The position numbers and the translations under genes were made by a program. Under the pieces are notes generated by a model. The model did not search any database. It had not been told where the DNA came from and saw nothing but the letters and a program-made list of their open reading frames with translations. This document shows, piece after piece, positions 57,058 to 64,000 of a DNA stretch of 64,000 nt. Origin of the DNA: Actinoplanes sp. TBRC 11911. GTDB lineage: Bacteria; Actinomycetota; Actinomycetes; Mycobacteriales; Micromonosporaceae. The stretch covers positions 1 to 64,000 of the forward strand of contig NZ_JABBNC010000024.1 in the NCBI RefSeq assembly GCF_012933445.1, in the 5' to 3' direction. Position 1 is the first letter of the stretch, and each line of letters begins with the position of its first letter.

Positions 57058-58479
57058 ATGTCCGAGCTGAATGCCGAGTCCACCGCTTTTCGTGCGGCGC
57101 TGGATGTCGTCCGGTCCGTCGAGCCGCGCATCGCGGACGCGATCACCAAAGAGCTGCATGATCAGCGAGAGTCGCTCAAGCTGATCGCGAGTGAGAACTA
57201 TGCGTCGCCGGCCGTGCTGCTGGCAATGGGTAACTGGCTTTCCGACAAGTATGCCGAGGGCACGATCGGCCGCCGGTTCTACGCGGGCTGCCAGAACGTG
57301 GACACCGTCGAGGCGGTCGCGGTCGAGCACGCCAAGGCACTGTTCGACGCGCCGTACGCGTACGTCCAGCCGCACTCCGGCATCGACGCCAACCTGGTGG
57401 CCTACTGGGCGATCCTGGCCGACCGGGTCGAGGTGCCGCACCTGCAGAAGTTCGAGAAGCGCCAGGTCAACGACCTGAGCGAGGCCGAGTGGGCCGAGTT
57501 GCGGGCGGCCTTCGGCAACCAGCGGATGCTGGGCATGTCGCTGGACGCGGGCGGCCACCTCACGCACGGCTTCCGGCCGAACATCTCGGGCAAGATGTTC
57601 GACCAGCGCAGCTACGGCGTCGACCCGGCGACCGGCCAGATCGATTACAAGGCGCTACGGGACACGGCGAAGGAGTTCCAGCCGCTGATCATCGTGGGCG
57701 GCTACTCGGCGTACCCCCGGAAGGTGAACTTCGCGACCATGCGCGAGATCGCCGACGAGGTGGGCGCCACCTTCATGGTCGACATGGCGCACTTCGCCGG
57801 CCTGGTCGCGGGCAAGGTCTTCACCGGCGACTACAACCCGATCCCGCATGCGCACATCGTCACCACCACGACGCACAAGAGCCTGCGCGGCCCGCGTGGC
57901 GGCGCCGTCTTCGCCCAGCCCGAGCTCGCGTCGCAGGTCGACCGCGGCTGCCCGATGGTGCTGGGTGGCCCGCTCAGCCACGTCATGGCGGCCAAGGCGA
58001 TCGCGTTCGCCGAGGCGCGTGACCCGTCCTTCCAGACGTACGCGCAGAACATCGTCGACAACAGCCAGGCGCTCGCCGAGGGGCTGCGGCGCCGCGGGGT
58101 GCAGCTGGTCAGCGGCGGCACCGACAACCACCTGGTGCTGATCGACGTGCACCCGTTCGGCATCACCGGGCGCCAGGCCGAGGCCGCCCTGCTCGACTCG
58201 GAGATCGTCACCAACCGCAACGCGATCCCGCAGGACCCGAACGGCGCGTGGTACACGTCGGGCATCCGCGTCGGCACGCCCGCGCTCACCTCGCGCGGCC
58301 TCGGCACCGCCGAGATGGACCAGATCGCCGAGCTGATCCACACGGTCCTGTCCAACACCAGCCCGGCCGAGGGATCCAAGGCCAAGTACGTGCTCGACCC
58401 GGCCCTCGCCGACCGCGTCTCCAAGCAGGCGACCGAGTTGCTGGCGCCGTTCCCGCTCTACCCGAGCGTCACCATCTGA
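57058..58479 (+). CDS. glyA: Serine hydroxymethyltransferase (glycine hydroxymethyltransferase)
   Basis: This PLP enzyme of 473 residues converts serine and tetrahydrofolate into glycine and 5,10-methylenetetrahydrofolate. Key segments are LKLIASENYASPAVL near residue 40, PHSGIDANLVAYWAI near 103, FMVDMAHFAGLVAGK near 238 and the PLP lysine Lys274 in TTTTHKSLRGPRGG. It belongs to the longer SHMT form with an insertion around residues 130-185. The ZTP riboswitch in its leader links expression to purine and folate status, as expected for glyA. The ATG follows GTGAGG. Confidence 0.96.
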   Translation: MSELNAESTAFRAALDVVRSVEPRIADAITKELHDQRESLKLIASENYASPAVLLAMGNWLSDKYAEGTIGRRFYAGCQNVDTVEAVAVEHAKALFDAPYAYVQPHSGIDANLVAYWAILADRVEVPHLQKFEKRQVNDLSEAEWAELRAAFGNQRMLGMSLDAGGHLTHGFRPNISGKMFDQRSYGVDPATGQIDYKALRDTAKEFQPLIIVGGYSAYPRKVNFATMREIADEVGATFMVDMAHFAGLVAGKVFTGDYNPIPHAHIVTTTTHKSLRGPRGGAVFAQPELASQVDRGCPMVLGGPLSHVMAAKAIAFAEARDPSFQTYAQNIVDNSQALAEGLRRRGVQLVSGGTDNHLVLIDVHPFGITGRQAEAALLDSEIVTNRNAIPQDPNGAWYTSGIRVGTPALTSRGLGTAEMDQIAELIHTVLSNTSPAEGSKAKYVLDPALADRVSKQATELLAPFPLYPSVTI

Positions 58480-58487
58480 TCCGTACG

Positions 58488-58515
58488 GGGTGTCCCGCCG
58501 CCGAGCGGGGCACCC
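58488..58515. terminator. Hairpin between glyA and the convergent permease gene
   Basis: GGGTGTCCCGC and GCGGGGCACCC pair across a small loop with one mismatched position. There is no T-run; it could act in both directions. Confidence 0.55.
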
Positions 58516-59736
58516 TCACACCTGCAGGGCCAGCCAGAGCGCCAAGACGCCGGCCACCAGCGCGAGCGGCACGGTCACCGAGCCGAGCCGCAGGAACTCG
58601 CCGGCGTCCGGGCGGGCGTCGCGGGTGTGCAGGATCTGCCGCCACAGCAGCGTGGCCAGGGAGCCCACATAAGTCAGGTTCGGGCCTACGTTGACGCCGA
58701 TCAGCACGGCCAGGATCAGGCCCGGCGACTGATGGACGGCCGGGAGAAGCACCAGCGTGGCCGGCAGGTTGTTGAGCACGTTCGCCAGGACGGCCGCCAG
58801 CGTGGCCACCGCCAGCAGCCCGAGCAGGCCCTCGTGGCCGGGGACGAGAGCGTCTACCAGCCGGCCGAGCCCATGTTCGCGGACGGCGAGCACCACGATC
58901 CCCAGCGCGACGACGAAGGCGCAGAAGGCCGGGTTCGCCTCCCGGATCAGGGTGCGGGGAGAGGGTCGCAGCGGGACGGCCAAGGCCACGGCGCCGGCGA
59001 CCGCGATCCACACCGGGGCGACACCCAGCGGTTCGGAAACGGCGAATCCGGCGAGTGTCAGGGCCAGCACCGTCAAGGCGTACCGGGGCAAGGGTTGATC
59101 GGTCTGTTCCTCGACCAGGCCGGGGGGCTTGTTCAGGTCGGCGCGGAAGAACCAGCGGAAGACCGCGTATTCGACGGCGATCACGGCGAGCCAGGGCAAC
59201 GCCATCATCGCCGCGAAACCCAGGAACGTCAGGCCGCTCGCGGCGAAGACCAGCAGATTCGTCAGGTTCGAGACCGGCAGCAGCAACGACGCCGAATTGG
59301 CCAGGTGGGCGGAGGCGTACGAGTGCGGTCGCGGCCGGGACCCGATGCGCGCCGCGGTCGCGAAGACCACCGGTGTGAGCAGGACCACGGTGGCGTCCAG
59401 GCTGAGCACCGCGGTGGTTACCGCGGCCACCACGAAGACGGTCGTGAGCAGGCGTTTCGGGCTGCCGCGGGAGATGCGGGCGGTGACCCCACCGGCGTAC
59501 CGGAACACGCCGTGCGAGCCCGCGAGATGCGCGAGGACCAGGACCGCGGCCAGGAACCCCACGGTGGGGCCGAGCTCGCGCACCTCGTCGACCGCGTCGT
59601 GCCACGGCACCAGGCCGGTGGCGAGGACGAGTAACGCCGCCGGAACCGCGACGACGGCCTCGGGAAGTCCGCGTGGCCGGCCCACCGCGAACGCCAGGAT
59701 GCCGGCGAGCAACACCGAGGAGACGACGAGCGGCAT
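58516..59736 (-). CDS. ArsB/SLC13-type membrane permease
   Basis: The 406-residue protein has about 11 hydrophobic segments and the ion-transporter pattern of the ArsB/NhaD superfamily: VGFLAAVLVLAHLAGSHGVF near residue 58, LDATVVLLTPVVFATA near 113, HLANSASLLLPVSNLTNLL near 143 and GVNVGPNLTYVGSLATLLWR near 345. These helical hairpins with SNxTN and NxG motifs bind anions or sodium. No arsenic genes are nearby, so an anion or Na+/H+ transporter is equally possible. Confidence 0.82.
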   Translation of the reverse strand: MPLVVSSVLLAGILAFAVGRPRGLPEAVVAVPAALLVLATGLVPWHDAVDEVRELGPTVGFLAAVLVLAHLAGSHGVFRYAGGVTARISRGSPKRLLTTVFVVAAVTTAVLSLDATVVLLTPVVFATAARIGSRPRPHSYASAHLANSASLLLPVSNLTNLLVFAASGLTFLGFAAMMALPWLAVIAVEYAVFRWFFRADLNKPPGLVEEQTDQPLPRYALTVLALTLAGFAVSEPLGVAPVWIAVAGAVALAVPLRPSPRTLIREANPAFCAFVVALGIVVLAVREHGLGRLVDALVPGHEGLLGLLAVATLAAVLANVLNNLPATLVLLPAVHQSPGLILAVLIGVNVGPNLTYVGSLATLLWRQILHTRDARPDAGEFLRLGSVTVPLALVAGVLALWLALQV

Positions 59737-60109
59737 GGTTACGCGGCTCGCCTGGTCATGCGCGCGTTAGTTCCCGGAACCCCGGGGGGCTCAAGCACGG
59801 GAGTGAGGCTCGTCGCAATTCGGCACCGAGGGTGTTTTCCCTGGCCGCGGAGGGTAATCGTTGACCTGCGGTGTTGCGGATCCCGCCCTCAAGATCCGCT
59901 GGGGATATTTGCATTCACGCAAAGTCACTCATACTTTCGGCTAGTCTATGCTCGTCTTCTCGGCTAGGGTCGTCTTATCCGAACGGCCTAATATGCGTGG
60001 CCGGCCGGTGGTCCATGGATCACCGTCGACCAGTGATAGGGACACCCGCCCGACCCCCGGGTCCAGCAATGGACCGGCTCTCCGGACAGGTGCCAGGGAG
60101 GACCAGAGC
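59737..60109. other. Upstream region of the sigma-factor gene
   Basis: A gap of 373 bases. A TAATAT -10-like box lies at 59989-59994 but has no clear -35 partner. No gene or repeat was found. Confidence 0.5.
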
Positions 60110-60940
60110 ATGACTGTCACCGAGACTGCTTCGCCCGCGACCGAGGCGGAGGCGCTCGCCGAACGCGTCGCTTTGACCGGCGCTGCGCTCACCGACAGCG
60201 CCGCCGAGCTTCTCGATGCGATGGCGGCGTTGCCGCACAATCACCCGTCGCGCGCCATGCTGCGCGACCGTGCGATCGAGGCGTGGTTGCCCCTCGCACG
60301 CCACCTCGCGCACCGCTACTCGGGCCGCGGCGAACCCACCGACGACCTCGTGCAGACCGCGACCGTCGGGCTGATCAAGGCGGTCGACAAGTTCGACCCG
60401 GACCGCGGCGTCGACTTCGCCGGGTACGCGATCCCGACCATCATCGGCGAGATCAAGCGTCACTTCCGGGACCGTACGTGGAGCGTCCGCGTTCCCCGCC
60501 GGCTGCAGGAGCTGCGGCTCTCGATCACCGAGGCCAACAGCACGCTGACGCACTCGCTCGGCCGCTCGCCGACCGTGGCCGACGTCGCCGGGCACCTCGG
60601 GATCAGCGAGGAAGACGTGCTGGAGGGGCTGGAGGGCGCTCGCGCCTACAACGCCACCTCGCTGTCCACGCCGATCTCGGCGGACGGCAGCACCGAGCTG
60701 GGCGACACGCTCGGCGGCGAGGACTACGAGTACGAGCTGGCCGAGACCCGGGTCGCGCTCGGGCCGGCGCTCGCCTCGCTGGACGAGCGCGAGCAGAAGA
60801 TTCTGACGCTGCGCTTCTACGGCAACCTGACCCAGTCGCAGATCGCCGACCAGATCGGTATCTCGCAGATGCACGTTTCCCGGCTGCTCACCAAGGCGCT
60901 GACCAAGCTGCGGAACCAGCTTTCGAGCGACGCTCTGTAG
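60110..60940 (+). CDS. SigB/SigF-type RNA polymerase sigma factor
   Basis: This 276-residue group 3 sigma factor has region 2 (LAHRYSGRGEPTDDLVQTAT and KAVDKFDPDRGVDFAGYAIP, about residues 65-125), region 3 (RVPRRLQELRLSITEANS) and region 4 with the helix-turn-helix TQSQIADQIGISQMHVSRLL near residue 244. Such factors direct stress- or sporulation-related transcription in actinomycetes and are usually held by an anti-sigma factor; none is encoded beside it. The ATG at 60110 is preceded by GGGAGGA, which decides against the longer frame. A hairpin follows the stop. Confidence 0.92.
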   Translation: MTVTETASPATEAEALAERVALTGAALTDSAAELLDAMAALPHNHPSRAMLRDRAIEAWLPLARHLAHRYSGRGEPTDDLVQTATVGLIKAVDKFDPDRGVDFAGYAIPTIIGEIKRHFRDRTWSVRVPRRLQELRLSITEANSTLTHSLGRSPTVADVAGHLGISEEDVLEGLEGARAYNATSLSTPISADGSTELGDTLGGEDYEYELAETRVALGPALASLDEREQKILTLRFYGNLTQSQIADQIGISQMHVSRLLTKALTKLRNQLSSDAL

Positions 60941-60958
60941 CCGCGCTTGATCGCGAGA

Positions 60959-60984
60959 GCCGGCCCCTTTCGGGCCGGCCTTTC
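60959..60984. terminator. Terminator between the sigma-factor and MFS genes
   Basis: GCCGGCCC and GGGCCGGC form a perfect 8-bp stem with a 5-base loop, followed by CCTTTC. It lies between convergent genes. Confidence 0.7.
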
Positions 60985-60994
60985 GCTGTGCGGA

Positions 60995-62278
60995 TCAGGG
61001 CAGTGAAAGAGCGCTTTCCCGACGCGTACGGGTAAGGAGTATGAGCGCGACGCCGATTGCCGCGGCCTCCATTGCGGCGCCGACCAGCGGGGTCGCGTCG
61101 TAGCCCCAGCCCGCGGTGATCGCCCGGCCGCCCAGGTAGGCGCCCGCGGCGTTGCCCAGGTTGAAGGCCGAGACCGCGGCCGAGGAGGCCAGCAGGTTCT
61201 GCCCGTCGTCGCCGGCTGCGGTGAGTACGCGCGTGGTGAGGCCGGGGACGGTGGCGTAGGCGGCCACGCCCAGCAGGAACAGCGTGATGGTGGCCGGGGC
61301 CTTGGCATGCGAGGTCCAGCCGAACGCGATCAGCACGATCAGCATCGCGATCGAGGCGGTCACGATTGTCCCCATGAGACGGTGGTCCGCGCCGCGGGCG
61401 CCGAGGACGTTGCCCAGGACGAGGCCCAGGCCGAACAAAGCGAGCAAATAGGGTAAAGCATCCTTGCCGAATCCCGCTATGTCGGTCATGAGGGGTGCGA
61501 TGTAGGTGAAAGGCGCGTAGACGGCGCCGAACGCGAGCGCTGTCATCGCGAGGGCTAGCCAGAGCTCGGGCTTCCGGAAGGCGAAGAGCTGGGCGCGGAC
61601 CGGCGCGGTCGTTGCGGTCGTTGCGGCCCCGGCGGTCGTTGCTTTTCCAGCGGTCGTTGCGGCCCCGGCGGCCCTTGCTTTCCCGGCGGCCCTTGCTTTC
61701 CCGGCCGCCGTTTCGGTCCCGGCGGCCGATGGCACCAGCAGCGCCGTCGCGAGCGCCGCCCCCAAGCCGAGCAGCGCCATCGCCCAGAACGTCGCCCGCC
61801 AGCCGAGCTGCTGCCCGAGCACGGTGCCGAGCGGCACGCCCGCGACATTCGCGATGGTCAGGCCGCTGAGCATGGCGGCGATCGCGCTGCTGCGGCGCTC
61901 CGGGCGTACGAGATCCCCGGCGACAATGGTCGCGAAACCGATGAAAGAGCCATGGCAGAGAGCGGCGACGATCCGTCCGGCCAGCATGATCCCGTACGCC
62001 GGTGCGAGCGCACAGATGACATTGCCGGCCACGAAGAACGCGAGCAACACGACCAGCACCGGTTTACGCGGACGCCGCGCGACAAGGGCCGTCACCACCG
62101 GTCCACCGATCAGGACGCTGATCGCGTACCCGGAGATCAGCAAGCCGGCGGTGGGGATCGAAACCGCGAAGTCGGCGGCGATGTCCGGCAACAAGCCGGT
62201 GATCACGAACTCGGTCATGCCGATCGCGAAGGTGCCGGTGGCGAGGGCGGCGAGGGCGGGTCCCGATCGCGTGCGCAC
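60995..62278 (-). CDS. MFS transporter (DHA1 drug/sugar efflux group)
   Basis: The 427-residue protein has 12 membrane spans in two halves. Motifs are GMTEFVITGLLPDIAADF near residue 22, TALVARRPRKPVLVVLL (loop 2-3 motif A) and LSGLTIANVAGVPLGTVLGQ. The central cytosolic loop (about residues 190-230) is a low-complexity string of Ala, Gly, Thr and Lys made from repeated GKARAA and GKATTA units, encoded by short DNA repeats around 61605-61720. The GTG at 62278 is preferred because GAAGG lies upstream. The substrate is unknown. Confidence 0.9.
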   Translation of the reverse strand: MRTRSGPALAALATGTFAIGMTEFVITGLLPDIAADFAVSIPTAGLLISGYAISVLIGGPVVTALVARRPRKPVLVVLLAFFVAGNVICALAPAYGIMLAGRIVAALCHGSFIGFATIVAGDLVRPERRSSAIAAMLSGLTIANVAGVPLGTVLGQQLGWRATFWAMALLGLGAALATALLVPSAAGTETAAGKARAAGKARAAGAATTAGKATTAGAATTATTAPVRAQLFAFRKPELWLALAMTALAFGAVYAPFTYIAPLMTDIAGFGKDALPYLLALFGLGLVLGNVLGARGADHRLMGTIVTASIAMLIVLIAFGWTSHAKAPATITLFLLGVAAYATVPGLTTRVLTAAGDDGQNLLASSAAVSAFNLGNAAGAYLGGRAITAGWGYDATPLVGAAMEAAAIGVALILLTRTRRESALSLP

Positions 62279-62382
62279 CGGGAAACCTTCACATCTGAGA
62301 GCGGTTTTGTCACGACTTGAAAAAAGCCGGGCTGTCACTCTCCCAGGTAACGGAGCCGAACCTGCGGCTACCGTGTACCCCG

Positions 62383-63048
62383 ATGCCTCCTACAGCGGAC
62401 CTTCCCGGATTCCTCCACGGAGTCGCCCCGATCCTCGACCGATGGGGGTACCTCGCCGTCGCGGCGGTCATCGGTGTCGAGAGCTTCGGGGTCCCCGCGC
62501 CGGGTCAGACCATCATGGTGGCCGCGGCGATCTATGCCGGGGCGGGCCGGCTGAACATTGTCGCGGTCGGCGCGATCGCCTTCATCGCTGCCGTGGTGGG
62601 CGACAACATCGGTTATTGGATCGGCGTCCGCGGTGGCCGCAAGCTCGTGCACCGCTGGGGCAAGTACGTCTTCCTCACGCCGGAACGGCTCGCCCGGGCG
62701 GAAGGGTTCTTCGCGCGTCGCGGCGGCCGGGTCGTCATGATCGCCCGATTCATCGACGGCTTACGGCAATTCAACGGGGTGATCGCCGGCATCTCGGCGA
62801 TGCCCTGGCGCACATTCCTTCTCTTCAACGCGATCGGGGCGGCCCTCTGGGTCGGTTGGTGGACGACGATCGCCTACTTGCTCGGGACGCATTTGGTGGA
62901 AATCATCGAACATGCGCACCGATACAAATGGTGGGCGATCGCGCTGGCCGCGGTCGCCGTCGCGACTTACGTGACGCTGCATGTCCGGCACATCAGACGA
63001 CGCCGAGCCCGGTCCGCCGCAATAGTGGTCGAAAAGACAACCACCTGA
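62383..63048 (+). CDS. DedA-family membrane protein
   Basis: The 221-residue protein belongs to the DedA/SNARE-associated group of polytopic membrane proteins, which include undecaprenyl-phosphate and phospholipid flippases. Visible motifs are ESFGVPAPGQTIMVAAAIYA near residue 32, GDNIGYWIGVRGGRKLV near 70, FFARRGGRVVMIARFIDGLR near 110 and GVIAGISAMPWRTFLLFNAI near 135 (the conserved GxxxF/R and AGxxxM pattern). A C-terminal basic tail follows (RHIRRRRAR). The ATG at 62383 begins the protein just before its first helix. Confidence 0.9.
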   Translation: MPPTADLPGFLHGVAPILDRWGYLAVAAVIGVESFGVPAPGQTIMVAAAIYAGAGRLNIVAVGAIAFIAAVVGDNIGYWIGVRGGRKLVHRWGKYVFLTPERLARAEGFFARRGGRVVMIARFIDGLRQFNGVIAGISAMPWRTFLLFNAIGAALWVGWWTTIAYLLGTHLVEIIEHAHRYKWWAIALAAVAVATYVTLHVRHIRRRRARSAAIVVEKTTT

Positions 63049-63104
63049 GAGATTTGCGGAGAGCCGCCCGGGTAGGGCGACAAGGGAGTACGGAAGGAGA
63101 CACC

Positions 63105-63677
63105 GTGACCCAGACACAGCTCGACCGGCGCCGCGAACAGTCCGCGGCCGCGAAAGACGCCGCCGAGAAGGCCCGTTCGGCCGTAACGGACTTGGCGAAC
63201 CGGCTCCAGACGAACGCCGATCTCACCGAACAGCAGACGCTGGCGCTGCGCAACGCCGAGGCCGAGGCGAAGCGGCTCAAGCGTTCCTTGAAGACCCAGC
63301 AACGCGACCGCGACCGCCTGGCGAAGGCCCATCAGAAGGCGGTCGGCAAGGCGTCGAAGGCGTCGCGCCGCGCGGAGAGCATGGACGACAAATACTCCAA
63401 GAGCGTGCTGGACGACCTGGTGCAGCGCGAGAAGGAGAAGGACCTGCGGGCCGCCGGGGTCACCTCGTCGCCCGCGCCGGAACGGGCCGCGGCCACCGAA
63501 AGCCCGGCCCGGCAGACCGCCGCGCGCACGACGACGGCCCGCGCTGCCAAGACGGCGAGCTCGTCCGCAACGACCCGGTCCGCAAGCACGGCGAGGTCCG
63601 GTCGTACGGCGTCCGGCCGCGCCACCAAGGCGACCAAGGCCACGAAGACGACCGGAACCCGTACGCGCCGAAGCTGA
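63105..63677 (+). CDS. Coiled-coil protein with basic Ala/Thr/Ser/Lys-rich tail
   Basis: The 190-residue protein starts with GTG after GGAAGGA. Residues 1-110 are a highly charged helix (TDLANRLQTNADLTEQQTLA and LKRSLKTQQRDRDRLAKAHQ), predicted coiled coil. Residues 115-190 are disordered-looking and rich in Ala, Thr, Ser, Arg and Lys, ending with ATKATKATKTTGTRTRRS. The tail resembles histone H1-like tails of actinobacterial nucleoid proteins, but the head does not match a known DNA-binding domain. A hairpin terminator follows the stop. Function unknown. Confidence 0.72.
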   Translation: MTQTQLDRRREQSAAAKDAAEKARSAVTDLANRLQTNADLTEQQTLALRNAEAEAKRLKRSLKTQQRDRDRLAKAHQKAVGKASKASRRAESMDDKYSKSVLDDLVQREKEKDLRAAGVTSSPAPERAAATESPARQTAARTTTARAAKTASSSATTRSASTARSGRTASGRATKATKATKTTGTRTRRS

Positions 63678-63689
63678 TTCGTCCGGTGT

Positions 63690-63719
63690 GACGGCCCCGA
63701 CCTTTGGGCCGGGGCCGTC
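63690..63719 (+). terminator. Hairpin after the coiled-coil gene
   Basis: GACGGCCCCG and CGGGGCCGTC form a perfect 10-bp stem with a 10-base loop just after the stop. Confidence 0.7.
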
Positions 63720-63743
63720 CGCTCCGCGTGCGAGTCTTGAGGC

Positions 63744-64000
63744 ATGTCCGACTTAATCGCATCCGAGATCGAGGCCATCCTTTTCGACATGGACGGCACG
63801 CTCGTCGACTCGGACAAAGCGGTCGAGCGCGCCTGGCTGACGTGGGCTGGGGAGTACGGAGTGGACGGCCCGACGGCGTACCGCTTGGCGCACGGGGCCC
63901 CGAGCCAGTACGCGGTCCGCCGCCTGTTCCCCGCCTTCGACGACGCGCAGATCGAGGCCGCCTCGGCCCGCCAGCTGGAACTCCAGTACGACGACCTGGC
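63744..64000 (+). CDS. HAD-family hydrolase, N-terminal part (3' end outside window)
   Basis: The first 85 residues of a haloacid-dehalogenase-type phosphatase are present. The nucleophile motif is FDMDGTLVDSD (residues 14-24), with the two Asp residues of DxDGT needed for phosphoryl transfer. The cap region follows (RAWLTWAGEYGVDG). It resembles the beta-phosphoglucomutase/2-deoxyglucose-6-phosphatase-like sugar phosphatases. The ATG at 63744 is preceded by a TTGAGGC ribosome-binding region. The gene runs out of the window. Confidence 0.88.
   Translation, partial: MSDLIASEIEAILFDMDGTLVDSDKAVERAWLTWAGEYGVDGPTAYRLAHGAPSQYAVRRLFPAFDDAQIEAASARQLELQYDDL

Overview
The window is high-GC DNA from an actinomycete, most likely a member of the Micromonosporaceae such as Actinoplanes. 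The assignment rests on composition, GTG/TTG starts, an F420-type luciferase-like oxidoreductase, a DUF1707 protein and a ZTP riboswitch in front of glyA; no rRNA or marker gene fixes the genus. No rRNA, tRNA, CRISPR array, phage or transposase gene was seen.

Layout. 0-10 kb: 3' end of adenosylhomocysteinase, a CPA1 Na+/H+ antiporter, two small exported proteins, a MarR regulator divergent from an LLM oxidoreductase, a TetR-controlled ABC-2 exporter, a diaminopimelate-decarboxylase-like enzyme and NhaA. 10-19 kb: an SDR gene, then a complete potassium-uptake operon (26-residue membrane microprotein, kdpF, A, B, C, D, E) joined by stop/start overlaps. 19-22.6 kb: a two-gene exported beta-propeller/LamG unit, a DUF1707 protein, and a less GC-rich patch with a frameshifted RelA/SpoT synthetase and a small partner ORF.

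22.8-39.1 kb is an L-rhamnose regulon. The leftward operon is rhaD (aldolase fused to a dehydrogenase), rhaB, lutA, lutB, lutC and a fucose/arabinose-isomerase-like gene, with a LacI repressor gene upstream. The rightward operon is rhaT, rhaP, rhaQ, rhaS, rhaM, rhaI. Four copies of a TGAAACGTTTCA-type operator sit at the promoters. Together the genes can take L-rhamnose to DHAP and L-lactaldehyde, then lactate, then pyruvate.

39.1-54.6 kb is a repeat-rich accessory region. It holds a secreted F5/8C plus beta-helix protein, a LacI regulator, a fructose/ribose-type ABC transporter, a Gfo/Idh/MocA oxidoreductase divergent from a TetR gene, an N-terminally truncated metallo-beta-lactamase-fold gene, an aldo/keto reductase and a secreted CBM32-GH64 beta-1,3-glucanase. 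Two long non-coding stretches (39.1-41.2 and 50.4-51.9 kb) carry tandem arrays, palindromic elements, a 137-bp inverted repeat pair 12 kb apart and a MITE-like element.

54.6-64 kb returns to ordinary genes: a second CPA1 antiporter, a methyltransferase, a ZTP riboswitch and glyA, an ArsB/SLC13-type permease, a SigB/SigF-type sigma factor, an MFS transporter, a DedA protein, a basic-tailed coiled-coil protein and the start of a HAD hydrolase.
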